The position numbers and the translations under genes are program-made. Positions 10,401 through 19,762 of a DNA stretch of 64,000 nt are shown in pieces (positions within the stretch are counted from its first letter, which is position 1; each line of letters opens with the position of its first letter). Location of the stretch: contig NZ_JAEQMU010000001.1 in NCBI RefSeq assembly GCF_017908035.1, forward strand, positions 1,612,001 through 1,676,000, read 5' to 3'. This DNA comes from Sphingobacterium tabacisoli (lineage in GTDB: Bacteria; Bacteroidota; Bacteroidia; Sphingobacteriales; Sphingobacteriaceae). The notes under the pieces are model-generated. The model made no database searches, was not told where the DNA came from, and saw nothing but the letters and a program-made list of their open reading frames with translations.

Positions 10401-10764
10401 CATGTTGTCCTTTGCGGATGGTAATTCCCTCCGTAGTAACTTGGTAGGTCAACGGAAGACCTTTCAACGCTAGCTCCAATACTTCTTTGATGTCTGCATT
10501 TTTCAAATCTACAGAAACCTTATAGCTATCACTAAGCGTCTTTGCATCATAAAAGACATCCACATTGCTCTGTTTTCTTATCTCTTTAAGTAAGGAAACT
10601 ACCGTTACATCCTTCATCTTCACGGTCACCCTTTGGCCAAAAGCCATGGCATTCGCTTGCATGAGGCAAGCTGTAAGCACCGCTGTCCCCAACTTGGTCC
10701 GCCAGGTCAAGGGGATACTTCCTAGCATCCGCCCGGACCAGTTCTTGTTCTCTGATTGATTCAT
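7468..10764 (-). CDS. SusC/RagA TonB-dependent receptor with STN domain
   Basis: 1098 residues. The order is: N-terminal membrane/signal segment, an STN domain (about 50-120) that contacts FecR in trans-envelope signalling, a carboxypeptidase-regulatory-like domain (about 135-210), the TonB plug with the SusC signature NPLYIVDGVPF and KDADATAIYGSRAANGVVIITTKKGK, and a 22-strand-type barrel ending in an aromatic-rich C-terminus. The STN domain, with FecR and an ECF sigma gene directly upstream, indicates substrate-induced autoregulation. It forms an uptake complex with the SusD gene that follows. Confidence 0.95.
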   Translation of the reverse strand: MNQSENKNWSGRMLGSIPLTWRTKLGTAVLTACLMQANAMAFGQRVTVKMKDVTVVSLLKEIRKQSNVDVFYDAKTLSDSYKVSVDLKNADIKEVLELALKGLPLTYQVTTEGITIRKGQHDVLVTKGTEVQATIDMEGRIVGQNGQALGGATVSVKGTNKSIQTNSNGNFVLKNVQDGEILVISYVGYLTKELIGRPQLGNIVLTMLDNPLDAVQVIGYGKTSKRLTTGAVATVRAEDLEKQPVSNPLQALSGRVAGVYISEGSGIAGSQVKVEIRGQNTINAGQNPLYIVDGVPFSATPTEQTSGNPVVNGIVGGGFSPLDNIPSSDIESIDILKDADATAIYGSRAANGVVIITTKKGKAGEMKIGANIYSGVSQMANRLKMLSKDEYIAVRKKAFENDNLKPTAANAPDLLTFGDGETDFIDYVYGNLAGMIDATATVSGGSSQYQYFVSANHRTQNSIFPYSFQDKKSTVRFNMQTQSANSKFFMNFSGGYTKNINNLPSASLSAIYALPPNLPLYKDDGSFYWHNSYVNPAAALLGPMESVTDNILLNSSLKYVIIPGLEFKTELGFNRINNENYRAMTRNSRNPNTMSTGQLSYNNNYNQNFSIEPQLTYQRMLGPGRMEALIGGTYLNSVAGQPLFLIGSFTNDALYRNLASVNSQVSLSGYASTRYISAFTRLNYVMSNKYILNVNARRDGSSRFGPGNRFGNFGSIGAAWIFGEEHFMKENLPWLSFGKVRGSYGTIGNDPNQDYAYLATYAASSFATHYNGVASLVPETLPNEHFKWEVTRKLDFALDLNFLQDKVSFSAGWYRNRSNNLLIDIPVAAQTGFETYLENLPALVQNKGWEFNLTTKNIDKGSFSWNTSINFTAAKNTLLNYPGLEKSSLNSKYVVGQPLSVALGYHLLGFENGIAKFQDMDGNGSITTGVYETTGKGDEVVLGNSDPKFFGGVNNSFNYKGFALDFLFSFVKKDGFNIYHDGMPYIPGNAYNAVADVLNQPFRLTTLRGGEAATSYNRWRASDGTFKDASYIRLKNVSLTYQFEPKQVKSLGLKNLSVYLRGQNLWTASKYIGFDPETQGMAGIPPLKVYTIGLHTTL

Positions 10765-10816
10765 TAAAAAATGGTAAATTATTGTTAGTTAATTAAATCT
10801 CATTAAGCGACCACAC

Positions 10817-12022
10817 TCAGTAACGCGTCACGTATACCTTTCGTCCTTCTATCCTAAAACGCACCATCTTGGTCGACTCGATAAATCGGAGTACCGATGC
10901 CAGACTCTTCTTTCTCGAAATCCAGCCTCCAGCCTCCAAATCCTTTGGCAACGACTCGTCGTAAACCATTTCGACGTCATACCAACGTTCGATCTTACGC
11001 AATGCTGTACGGAAGTCTACCTGTTGAAATGCAAAATCGCCATCCTTCCAATCGGTTATATTATCAAGATTTACCGTCCTTATCCTAAGCTCGCCATCCC
11101 GATTCACCGCCTGTTGCCCAGGATTAAGCCGCCGCTCCACTCCTCCAGTATGTAAACGTACAGCTCCTTCGAGAAGTGTGGTAGTCACAAAGGGTTCGTC
11201 GTTATAAGCGTTGACATTAAAATGCGTACCCAATACCTGAACCTCCTGATTGCGGGACTTGACAACAAATGGATGTTTCGTATCTTTCGCTATCTCAAAA
11301 TAAGCCTCCCCTTTCAGCTGTACTACCCGCTTTCCAGCCTCCACTAATGCAGGCCTATAGGTCAGTTCAGACATCGCATTCAACCAAACTGTGGATCCAT
11401 CAGGAAGCAATACACGATAGGTCTGTCCCCGATCAGTAGCTAATACATGGGGATGTTGCACATCTCCTTCTGAAGCCCCTACACGATAAGTAAGCTCACC
11501 ATCTACTCCTTTCTCCACCATTATTCCAGCTTCCGATGCGATCTCTCCCTTTGCAGCGTCTCCCAACACAATAGTACGTCCATCCGCCAGACGTAACGTC
11601 GCTCCCTCTGTGCCCGCTGGGATATCATGATGAACCAAATCGGTATCTACCCCTGACTCTGGAGCATTCAGTCCAGAGTAATAGAACCAACCTCCGATAC
11701 ACAAAATAGCGACCACTGCGGCTGCTACAGATAACCGTTTCCACATTACTTTTCCCATCACACGTATCTTTTTATCCTCCTGATCCGCCTTAGCGAAAAT
11801 CAACCCTAAGATTGCATCAGCCCTTTGCTCCTCAAGTCCCTCTTCCGACAAATCCTGCTGTGTACTATCGGGAATCAAATCCTTTATCTGTTGTTGATAA
11901 AAAGGATCATTAATATATCCCCATAATTCGTCTTGCTCCGCTAAGCTGATACGCTGTGCAAAGTAAAGAGCCATTAAATCTTCTAGCCTCTGATGAGATG
12001 GTCTATCCTGATCTGTGTTCAT
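10817..12022 (-). CDS. FecR-family anti-sigma factor
   Basis: 401 residues. A cytosolic N-terminal region (1-92) binds the sigma factor; one transmembrane helix follows (about 95-113, LSVAAAVVAILCIGGWFYYS); then the periplasmic FecR domain (DGSTVWLNAMSELTYRP, GEAYFEIAKDTKHPFVV, VLGTHFNVNAY) and a C-terminal DUF4974-type domain (FQQVDFRTALRKIERWYDVEM). The gene lies between the ECF sigma gene (150 bp upstream) and the STN-bearing SusC gene (52 bp downstream), the standard sigma/anti-sigma/receptor order. Confidence 0.94.
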   Translation of the reverse strand: MNTDQDRPSHQRLEDLMALYFAQRISLAEQDELWGYINDPFYQQQIKDLIPDSTQQDLSEEGLEEQRADAILGLIFAKADQEDKKIRVMGKVMWKRLSVAAAVVAILCIGGWFYYSGLNAPESGVDTDLVHHDIPAGTEGATLRLADGRTIVLGDAAKGEIASEAGIMVEKGVDGELTYRVGASEGDVQHPHVLATDRGQTYRVLLPDGSTVWLNAMSELTYRPALVEAGKRVVQLKGEAYFEIAKDTKHPFVVKSRNQEVQVLGTHFNVNAYNDEPFVTTTLLEGAVRLHTGGVERRLNPGQQAVNRDGELRIRTVNLDNITDWKDGDFAFQQVDFRTALRKIERWYDVEMVYDESLPKDLEAGGWISRKKSLASVLRFIESTKMVRFRIEGRKVYVTRY

Positions 12023-12172
12023 ATGTAAGGTTAGTTTTCCCTATTTAATTGTATTGACACTATAACAACAACAAATGGGGAGATGAAAAGTAATATTTTT
12101 TTAAAAATCGAAACAAAAACAAATAACAGCCTTTATAAAAGACTATTAAAAAAATAATTTCTGAATAAAAAG

Positions 12173-12778
12173 TTAAGAAAAGAGCAGGGCAAATAATAAA
12201 GTGTAGGTAATACCCATCGTTTTAAAGTGATTTCGAATTTTCTTGATAGCCTCTTTCATGTGCGAGTGCACTGTTTCATAAGATACCCCCATCTGCTCTG
12301 CTGCCTCCTGATATTTCAGTCCTTGAATATGACAAAGTTCGTAAGCTACCCTTTGTTGAGGTGTTAAGGTGTCTAAGGCTTTCTCCAATACCGTTGTAGC
12401 CTCCTTCCAGTGTATGGTATCCTGAGTAGAGTTGATATTGACCTCTGTCTTGCGGATGATTTGTTCTTTAGATTTCGATTCCTGTGCCATTTGTCGCAGG
12501 ATATTGAAAGAATGATTCCGAACGATCCGATTTAGGTAGGCTCCAAAGTTATCGACATCGACCAATCGTTCACGTTTTTGCCAGATTTTAAAAAAGATAT
12601 CCTGCACAACCTCTTCTGCCCAGTATTCGGAATGCGTCAACTTTTTACCAGAGAGATAAACATAGTTGTGGTATTGTTTAAAGAGCAATGTAAAGGCATG
12701 CCTGTCACCATCCGCTATTTTTAACAGGAGTTTCTTTTCTTCTTCTAGTAGGTCGTCAGCCATGTGATCTGCTGTCAA
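12173..12778 (-). CDS. FecI-type ECF RNA polymerase sigma factor
   Basis: 201 residues with region 2 (FTLLFKQYHNYVYLSGKKL...AEEVVQDIFFKIWQKRERL) and region 4 (LTPQQRVAYELCHIQGLKYQEAAEQMGVSYETVHSHMKEAIKKI). A second in-frame ATG lies five codons in (MADDLL) and could be the start. The protein ends in a hydrophobic tail (GITYTLLFALLFS) beyond region 4. It should direct transcription of the downstream FecR/SusC/SusD/TlpA genes when released by FecR. It is divergent from another ECF gene at 13072, separated by 293 bp of AT-rich promoter DNA. Confidence 0.94.
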   Translation of the reverse strand: MTADHMADDLLEEEKKLLLKIADGDRHAFTLLFKQYHNYVYLSGKKLTHSEYWAEEVVQDIFFKIWQKRERLVDVDNFGAYLNRIVRNHSFNILRQMAQESKSKEQIIRKTEVNINSTQDTIHWKEATTVLEKALDTLTPQQRVAYELCHIQGLKYQEAAEQMGVSYETVHSHMKEAIKKIRNHFKTMGITYTLLFALLFS

Positions 12779-13071
12779 AACTACAAAAAAGTAAAAACTA
12801 AAAAAATAGAAGTGTAATTATATAAGAACTACTAACATATACAATCCCACACCGAGACTAATTGCAACCCTACATCAATAGTAAAAAAGCGTTCACTCTC
12901 TATGTAAGAGATATGCCGATCTTATAACAGAAAAATAAAATTTTAATTGATTCGCATATAATTGCTAACTTGAGTTACCAATTCATAAAAACTTCATATA
13001 AACTTAACAGATGTGCATCATCTTAAAACAGCTTTAATAGCTAATTTCGGCAAACATTCGATGTCCAAAAC

Positions 13072-13617
13072 ATGAGTGAACACGACGCTATAACACGCAC
13101 CGATTTTCAAGAGTTATTTCTGATCTGGAACAGAAAGATCTATCACTATGCTTTATCCAAAACGGCCTCGACTTATATTGCAGAGGAAACGGTACAACGT
13201 GTGTTCATAAAGCTTTGGCATAACCTACATCACAACGACGTAAACATAAAAATTGAGGCTCAACTCTTTTGCATCGCAAAAAGTGTCTTGCTTGATATTA
13301 TCAAAGAAGAACGACGTAGAAAGACCGATACGTTAGACAACGATTATCCCGTAATACACCACCAAACTCCATCAGAGATATACCGCGTTAAAGAATTAGA
13401 ACAGCAGTTGGAATCCATCATTAATAAGATGCCCATAGCTCGAAGAACAATATTTCGGATGAGTCGCTTCGAAAATCTAAGTTACAAAGAGATTGCACAG
13501 CAATTGTCTATATCACCCAAAACTGTCGAAAACCATATTGGCCTCGCCCTACAGACTCTAAAGCGAGCTTTTTATAATTTCCTCCTCCAGATTACTATTA
13601 TTTTCATTTTCTTTTAG
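13072..13617 (+). CDS. FecI-type ECF RNA polymerase sigma factor
   Basis: 181 residues. Region 2 is LFLIWNRKIYHYALSKTAS...AEETVQRVFIKLWHNLHHN; region 4 is MPIARRTIFRMSRFENLSYKEIAQQLSISPKTVENHIGLALQTLKRAF. The C-terminus is again strongly hydrophobic (YNFLLQITIIFIFF). It heads a plus-strand ECF/FecR/SusC/SusD locus, and the FecR start codon follows 32 bp after its stop. It is a diverged paralogue of the ECF gene on the opposite strand, so each locus probably keeps its own specificity. Confidence 0.93.
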   Translation: MSEHDAITRTDFQELFLIWNRKIYHYALSKTASTYIAEETVQRVFIKLWHNLHHNDVNIKIEAQLFCIAKSVLLDIIKEERRRKTDTLDNDYPVIHHQTPSEIYRVKELEQQLESIINKMPIARRTIFRMSRFENLSYKEIAQQLSISPKTVENHIGLALQTLKRAFYNFLLQITIIFIFF

Positions 13618-13649
13618 GGGTATTTCGTTTTTGCGTCGTATTCTATACG

Positions 13650-14669
13650 ATGAAGATAACCAAACAACTCGTAGATCGCTACTTAAAGGGTGAATGCTCC
13701 ACCAAAGAGGCCTCGGCTATCGAAGCCCTCCTGGAGAAAGACCCTACTGCACTGGACGACTTCCTTCCAGAAGAAGAGTGGTTGAATAGCCCTATCGATC
13801 GCCCGTACGAGGGACAAGAAGAAGCTTACAGACGTCTAGCACGGCAGGTATATCCACAGGCAAAGGTTCGAATGCGACATATACGCATAGCAGCCTCAAT
13901 AGCAGCTATATTTCTACTTTTATTTGGCGTATACCGGCAACAATATCACCCCTTAAATCAACCGAGTACTGCAATAGCCACAGTAAGCGACAGTTTAAAG
14001 CCATCTGCCAGCAGTTTATATTACATCAACTCTGGTTATGAGAATATGATTCTAACAACTAGTGATGGCTCTACAATTACCCTTTATCCACACTCAGAGA
14101 TCCGCTACGCTGAAGATTTCGCTCCACTTTCCGAACGCATACTACATCTTAAAGGACGAGCTAGATTTGATGTAGCCAAAGATAAATCCAAACCTTTCCG
14201 TGTCGTATCAAAAGGTATTGTGACAACTGCTTTGGGGACTATATTTATCGTCGATGAATTCAAAGCTTCTGAGACCCGTGTCCGACTATTAGAAGGATCT
14301 ATACAGGTCGTCTCTCAGCGCAAAGTCGACGCGGGCGCTGTTGTAAAAACCTTTAAACCAATGGAAGAGATCACCATCAACCACCACCAAGGTCAGATTG
14401 TGGAAGAGAAGAAAATAAACAATACATTAGCTAATCGTGAGGCCTATTTTAGCCGACATTCACAACGTTTGTACTTTAAAAACCTCGCGCTACAAGACGT
14501 TGTTAGCATATTACAGCAAAACTACGGCATAGACCTACATTATCCAGCTCAAAACCTTCAGGACAAATACTACAGTGGCACCTTTCAGGAATCAGCACAG
14601 GTATACCAGGATATTATTAAGGAGATAAACTACTTACACCATACAGATATTACCTACACAAAAAAGTAA
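13650..14669 (+). CDS. FecR-family anti-sigma factor
   Basis: 339 residues, at the short end for the family. The sigma-binding N-terminus is MKITKQLVDRYLKGECSTKEASAIEALLEK; one transmembrane helix (about 90-105, IAASIAAIFLLLFGVY) follows; the periplasmic part holds the FecR domain (DGSTITLYPHSEIRY, GRARFDVAKDKSKPFRVVSKG, ALGTIFIVDEF) and a C-terminal DUF4974-like segment (FKNLALQDVVSILQQNYGIDL). It precedes a SusC gene by 22 bp. That SusC shows no STN domain, so how the signal reaches this FecR is unclear. Confidence 0.92.
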   Translation: MKITKQLVDRYLKGECSTKEASAIEALLEKDPTALDDFLPEEEWLNSPIDRPYEGQEEAYRRLARQVYPQAKVRMRHIRIAASIAAIFLLLFGVYRQQYHPLNQPSTAIATVSDSLKPSASSLYYINSGYENMILTTSDGSTITLYPHSEIRYAEDFAPLSERILHLKGRARFDVAKDKSKPFRVVSKGIVTTALGTIFIVDEFKASETRVRLLEGSIQVVSQRKVDAGAVVKTFKPMEEITINHHQGQIVEEKKINNTLANREAYFSRHSQRLYFKNLALQDVVSILQQNYGIDLHYPAQNLQDKYYSGTFQESAQVYQDIIKEINYLHHTDITYTKK

Positions 14670-14691
14670 TAAATATTAAAAACAACTAAAT

Positions 14692-17600
14692 ATGAACAAG
14701 TATTTACCCAACAAGAAGCAACTTATCACGGCGCTTCATCTCCAGTTGAAATCTCCTGGGATCCATTGGAAACTTCGGTTAGGTCTATTAGGACTAGTCT
14801 GCGTCAGCAGTCAGGTAGTAATGGCTCAATCTAACGCAACGGTCAGTGGTGTCGTGCGTGATAGTAAGGGAGCTAGTGTAGCTTCAGTCACTGTAACCAT
14901 CGAAAATCCATCCACTTCTTTTCGTCAGGTGACTAGAACCAAAGAAGATGGTACATTCAACTTTGATCGCATTCCCGAAGGACAAGGCTACAATATCAAA
15001 CTCAATTCTTTAGGTTTCAAACCAAAAACATTGAGTAATTATAACATTAGTGCAAAAGACAAGGTTGCAATCTCCATCACACTGGATCAAGAAGCCGAAG
15101 ATCTTGAAGAAGTGGTCGTCACCGCCCTAGGCATCAAACGGGATAAAAAAGCATTAGGTTACACCGTTGCCGAGCTCAAAGGAGACGAACTTACAAAAGG
15201 TAAAGAAAGTAACGTAGCCAATGCACTATCAGGTAAGGTTGCCGGTGTACAAGTTAGCCGCGCGGCATCGGGCGCGGGAGGTTCTGCTAAAGTTGTAATT
15301 CGCGGCAACAACTCCTTAATTGGCAACAGTCAACCACTTTACGTAGTCGATGGAGTACCTATCGATAATCAAAACACTTCAGCCCCCAGCCAATCAGGCG
15401 GGACCGATTATGGGGATGGTATTGGAAATATCAATCCAGATGATATCGAGAGTATGTCTGTATTAAAGGGCCCCAATGCTGCCGCTCTGTATGGACAACG
15501 GGGTAGTAACGGGGTCATATTAATCACCACGAAATCCGGAAAAGCAGGCAAGACCTCCTTCCAGTTCAACAGTGACTACGCAATCGGCAACGCTTTAGTA
15601 CTCCCGGACTTTCAAAATGAATACGGGCAGGGTCTCAATGGTACATTTACGCATTTTCGCAAAGACGACGGTACTATTGTACCAATGAGCCAAGCATTAG
15701 CCAATAATTTTGCAGGTATGCCTAAGATGTCTGCTGGACGAGATCGCACGACCCGGGCGAGTTGGGGAGCACGTATGGAAGGGCAGACCTATGAAGATAT
15801 GTATGGCAATATCCTACAACTCACTCCTGAACCCGATACTTATCAAACATTCTTCCAGACCGAAAAACAACGGATCAACAATCTCAGTGTAGATGGTGGG
15901 AATGAGAAGTTAAACTACCGGTTCTCTTTTGCTAATACAAATATCGATGGTTACATCCCTACCAATACATTGAATCGTAATAATTTTGGTTTACGTACTC
16001 AAGCCAAAATCACTGATAAGTTTCATATCGATGTAAAAGCCAACTACATCATGCAGCAGGCTGAAAATAGACCAACACTATCGGATGCATCTGATAACCC
16101 AGCTTATCTATTTATCAGTCAACCCCGTAGTTTGAGCAACAATATCGCTTCACAATACAAATGGACTGCCAATGATGTAGCTCGTCAACTTGGATTCTCC
16201 GGAATATACGAAGGCCTCGAAAAAACCTACGCGACCAATAGTTCGACAGCCAATCCTTTCTGGACCATCAACGAAAACCATAACGAAGACCGCCGAGATC
16301 GCGTCATCGGTATGTTGCGTCTTAGTTACGACCTCTACCCTTGGCTTAAGCTTTCAGCTACTGGAGGAACTGATTTCTACACCGATCAGCGTTTTCGCTA
16401 CCGCCCAATCAACACTTACCAAAGTTTGAATAAAAAAGGTGATATGCGTGAAGAAGTATTACGCTCTCGCGAAGACAACTACGATATCTTAGCCAGTTCA
16501 AATTTTTCCGCTACGGACGACATCAAACTAAGCTTTAATTTAGGAGCCAGTCATCAGAATCGCTATTTCCGCATGACAGGCAATACGGGTAATCAATTTA
16601 TCGTGCCGAATCTATTTGTGATCAATAATACCACGACAAACTCTTACCTATTCGATCTTGTCGAGTCACAAATTAACTCTGCCTATTTTTCCGGACAGTT
16701 TGGATTCCGCGACTATTGGTTTGTAGACTTTTCTGCACGCAACGATTGGTCGTCAACATTATCCAAAGAAAACAATTCATTTTTTTACCCGTCGGTAAGC
16801 AGTAGTTTAGTTCTTACTGATGCTTTCAAATGGCAGTCACCGATTCTTTCCTATGCCAAGATCCGCGGTTCATGGGCACAGGCGGGTAGCTCTGGCAATC
16901 CCTACCAACTTACTGGCGCTTACTCGCTCAACCAGTTTACACATGGTGGTATCCCTATGGCTTCGTACACCGAGATTATACCAGATCCTAATCTAAAAAA
17001 TGAGTTAACAACGTCTATAGAAGCTGGTTTAGACCTGCGTATGTTGCAGAATAGATTATCATTCTCCTTCACCTACTACCAAGCACGCACCAAAAATCAG
17101 ATTCTAGACGTGCCAATTTCGCCATCCAGTTTATACGTCAAAAATAGGATCAATGCGGGTGAAATCTCCAATAAAGGTTTTGAATTCGTAATTAGTGGTA
17201 CCCCCGTTAAAACGGATAATTTTGAATGGACCAGTCAGTTTAACTTTAATCGCAACCGCAATAAAGTGGAATCCCTGTACCCAGGTGTAGACGTATTCTT
17301 ATTAGGTACTGACAGAGGTATTAATGTCGTAGCTGAGGTAGGAAAACCATTCGGGCAACTCAAAGGCACTCAATTTGCTTGGATTAAAGACGAGCAAGGC
17401 AATCGTCTAATCGATCCAAATACAGGGTTACCGTTACGTACCACGGGTCGTGTGGAGACCGATCTTGGCAATGCACAACCCGACTGGATAGGTGGTTTCG
17501 GCAATACGTTCAACTATAAAGGTATCAGCCTATACGCTTTAGTCGATATCCGTCAGGGCGGTATTATCTTTTCACAGTCTAATCGGGAGCAGATTGTCTA

Positions 17601-18042
17601 CGGTACTAGTAAGAAAACCCTTGAAGGACGCGACGGCACATACGTAGCCGATGGTATGGTAGCGGTAGCAGATGGCAATGGCCAATGGAGTAGCACTGGA
17701 GTCAAAAACAGCAAGCAGGTTACAGCTCAGGACTATTGGAATATGGTAGCAAGTGACAAAGAAGTGATGGTTTCAGAGGAGATGATTAACGACATGAGCT
17801 ATATTGCAATGCGTGAGATTGCGCTATCCTACAGCTTGCCAAAGAAATGGATGCCTCATCAGGTTGTTCGTACTATCAAGGTAGGATTATATGGTCGTAA
17901 TCTCTTTTATTTCCAGCGCAAGACAGATGGATTTTCACCCGAATCTGCCGCATTCAACGTCCATAACTCATCTATAGGTATCGAGTCGACCTCCCTACCT
18001 ATGATGCGTAATTTCGGTATCAATCTTAACATCGGTCTATAA
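14692..18042 (+). CDS. SusC/RagA TonB-dependent receptor without STN domain
   Basis: 1116 residues. The signal peptide ends near residue 45 (LVCVSSQVVMAQ) and is followed directly by a carboxypeptidase-regulatory-like domain (SGVVRDSKGASVASVTVTIE), then the plug with QPLYVVDGVPI and KGPNAAALYGQRGSNGVILITTKSGK, then the barrel. No secretin/TonB short N-terminal domain is visible between signal and regulatory domain. It lies behind an ECF sigma/FecR pair and its stop overlaps the first possible start of the SusD gene. Substrate unknown. Confidence 0.95.
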   Translation: MNKYLPNKKQLITALHLQLKSPGIHWKLRLGLLGLVCVSSQVVMAQSNATVSGVVRDSKGASVASVTVTIENPSTSFRQVTRTKEDGTFNFDRIPEGQGYNIKLNSLGFKPKTLSNYNISAKDKVAISITLDQEAEDLEEVVVTALGIKRDKKALGYTVAELKGDELTKGKESNVANALSGKVAGVQVSRAASGAGGSAKVVIRGNNSLIGNSQPLYVVDGVPIDNQNTSAPSQSGGTDYGDGIGNINPDDIESMSVLKGPNAAALYGQRGSNGVILITTKSGKAGKTSFQFNSDYAIGNALVLPDFQNEYGQGLNGTFTHFRKDDGTIVPMSQALANNFAGMPKMSAGRDRTTRASWGARMEGQTYEDMYGNILQLTPEPDTYQTFFQTEKQRINNLSVDGGNEKLNYRFSFANTNIDGYIPTNTLNRNNFGLRTQAKITDKFHIDVKANYIMQQAENRPTLSDASDNPAYLFISQPRSLSNNIASQYKWTANDVARQLGFSGIYEGLEKTYATNSSTANPFWTINENHNEDRRDRVIGMLRLSYDLYPWLKLSATGGTDFYTDQRFRYRPINTYQSLNKKGDMREEVLRSREDNYDILASSNFSATDDIKLSFNLGASHQNRYFRMTGNTGNQFIVPNLFVINNTTTNSYLFDLVESQINSAYFSGQFGFRDYWFVDFSARNDWSSTLSKENNSFFYPSVSSSLVLTDAFKWQSPILSYAKIRGSWAQAGSSGNPYQLTGAYSLNQFTHGGIPMASYTEIIPDPNLKNELTTSIEAGLDLRMLQNRLSFSFTYYQARTKNQILDVPISPSSLYVKNRINAGEISNKGFEFVISGTPVKTDNFEWTSQFNFNRNRNKVESLYPGVDVFLLGTDRGINVVAEVGKPFGQLKGTQFAWIKDEQGNRLIDPNTGLPLRTTGRVETDLGNAQPDWIGGFGNTFNYKGISLYALVDIRQGGIIFSQSNREQIVYGTSKKTLEGRDGTYVADGMVAVADGNGQWSSTGVKNSKQVTAQDYWNMVASDKEVMVSEEMINDMSYIAMREIALSYSLPKKWMPHQVVRTIKVGLYGRNLFYFQRKTDGFSPESAAFNVHNSSIGIESTSLPMMRNFGINLNIGL

Positions 18043-18062
18043 TGTATCAAAAGACAATCCAC

Positions 18063-19571
18063 ATGAAAACACCTATCATCAAACATATTCTTTTCTTAGG
18101 TCTCAGCACTGCAGCTGTGCTGACTAATAGTTCCTGTACTAAAGATTTCGAGCGCATCAATACACCGCCAACATCAGTCACGACAGTAGATCCCGCTCTA
18201 TTATTATCCCGCATCCTTCGTGACGGTACATTTCAAGAATCAGGCGAACTCCCAAACAATAAATTCGGATCTTGGGTACAGCATTGGGCTGGAGGGCCAG
18301 TAGTGCCAGTATCCCGATACTTTGAGGGTCCCGAAAATCTGATATGGAGTCAGCATTTCCAACTGCTCCGCAACATCAGTCAGATCAAGCAAGAACTCAA
18401 AGGTCTAGAAAATGATCCGGCTGGTCGCAGCAAGCTCGCCATTGCAGAGATTTACGAAGTATATCTATATCAACGCCTAACCGATCTATTTGGCGACGTT
18501 CCTTTTTCCGATGTTACCCAAAGTAGCGGAGCCATCAACCGTACCCCTAAGTTCGACAAGCAGGAAGATATCTATCCCGCATTGGTTCAGCGTCTAGATC
18601 AGTCACTGGCCAAACTTACCACGGGTGACGCAAGCTATGGTACCGCAGATTTTTTCTATGGTGGCAATATCGACAAATGGAAAAAATTCGGCAACTCACT
18701 CAAGTTACGTATAGGCATGCGTATGCGTTATGCCAATGCAAGCCTCGCTCAGCAAACCGTGACATCAGCCCTATCGTCCAATTATGGGTTACTCTCAAGT
18801 AATGCGGACAATGCTGCTGTAGCCACATTTAACAATGCACAGGCTGAAAATCAAAATCCGATATTGCGCCAGTTTACCACGGGCAGTGCCGATTTACGCT
18901 ATTTAGCCAATACACTGGTAGAGAAACTAAAAGCTGACGACGATCCGCGCCTTCCAATACTGGCTCATCCAGTCACCGTAGGTGGCACCACCACGTACCA
19001 AGGTATAGGCGTCGCCCTTACCGACAATCAGCTATCACAACTCATTCGAGCTAACTATTCTACTGCCAATAGAAACACCTGGTTCAGTCTGACATTTGCA
19101 CCGATTGCGAGCTACGCCCTGACCTATTCAGACATCTGCTTTTACAAAGCAGAGGCCGCACTCCTTGGCTGGGGAGCGACTAATAGTCAAGCACATGGCC
19201 TATTCGTAGATGGTGTAAAAGCTGCTTTTGCATTACCTCCCTACAACCTATCGACCCTACCTACAACCTATGAGCAAGGTACTCTAAGCTTTACCAACCT
19301 AAGCGACACGGAGAAAATGGAAAAGATAGGCACTCAGAAATGGATACATCTTTTCGGTCGGAATATGGAAGCATTCGCTGAATGGCGCCGCACTGGTTAT
19401 CCACAACTTACACCAGGTCCGAATCCAGGTTCTACTAACGGTCAGATCCCTAGACGCGGCATCTACTCGAGTGAAGAAGCCGAGCTGAACCAAACAAATT
19501 ACAAAGAAGCCGTAAGCCGCATGACCAATGGCGACTCTTTCCTATCCAAAGTATGGTGGGATAAACGATAA
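18063..19571 (+). CDS. SusD/RagB-family outer-membrane lipoprotein
   Basis: 502 residues from the ATG at 18063. An in-frame ATG at 18042 overlaps the SusC stop, but the internal start gives a clean lipoprotein signal (MKTPIIKHILFLGLSTAAVLTNSSC). The SusD-like fold is supported by IAEIYEVYLYQRLTDLFGDVPFSDV, KFGNSLKLRIGMRMRYANA, and C-terminal KWIHLFGRNMEAFAEWRRTGYPQLTPG and IPRRGIYSSEEAELN. The pattern is that of the SusD-like/SusD_2 branch. It partners the SusC protein encoded upstream. Confidence 0.92.
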   Translation: MKTPIIKHILFLGLSTAAVLTNSSCTKDFERINTPPTSVTTVDPALLLSRILRDGTFQESGELPNNKFGSWVQHWAGGPVVPVSRYFEGPENLIWSQHFQLLRNISQIKQELKGLENDPAGRSKLAIAEIYEVYLYQRLTDLFGDVPFSDVTQSSGAINRTPKFDKQEDIYPALVQRLDQSLAKLTTGDASYGTADFFYGGNIDKWKKFGNSLKLRIGMRMRYANASLAQQTVTSALSSNYGLLSSNADNAAVATFNNAQAENQNPILRQFTTGSADLRYLANTLVEKLKADDDPRLPILAHPVTVGGTTTYQGIGVALTDNQLSQLIRANYSTANRNTWFSLTFAPIASYALTYSDICFYKAEAALLGWGATNSQAHGLFVDGVKAAFALPPYNLSTLPTTYEQGTLSFTNLSDTEKMEKIGTQKWIHLFGRNMEAFAEWRRTGYPQLTPGPNPGSTNGQIPRRGIYSSEEAELNQTNYKEAVSRMTNGDSFLSKVWWDKR

Positions 19572-19613
19572 ATTAAAAATGGGCTACCGATATCGGTAGC
19601 CCATTTTTAATTT
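19570..19613. terminator. Rho-independent terminator (perfect 44-bp palindrome)
   Basis: A perfect palindrome with 22-bp arms (core GGGCTACCGAT/ATCGGTAGCCC) flanked internally by AAAAAT/ATTTTT begins at the last base pairs of the SusD stop. It ends the ECF/FecR/SusC/SusD transcript. Confidence 0.9.
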
Positions 19614-19762
19614 ATATCCAACTCTCCGTCTTCCTATTGTAAAAAGAGCGTATCGTGACTCTATTTATAAACCATTTTCAGCAAAAAACATAGTCCAAGG
19701 CATTATCTTTGTAAAGCTTAAAGAGTAAGGTCAATCCTGTTCTTATAGAAATGAAATAGAAA

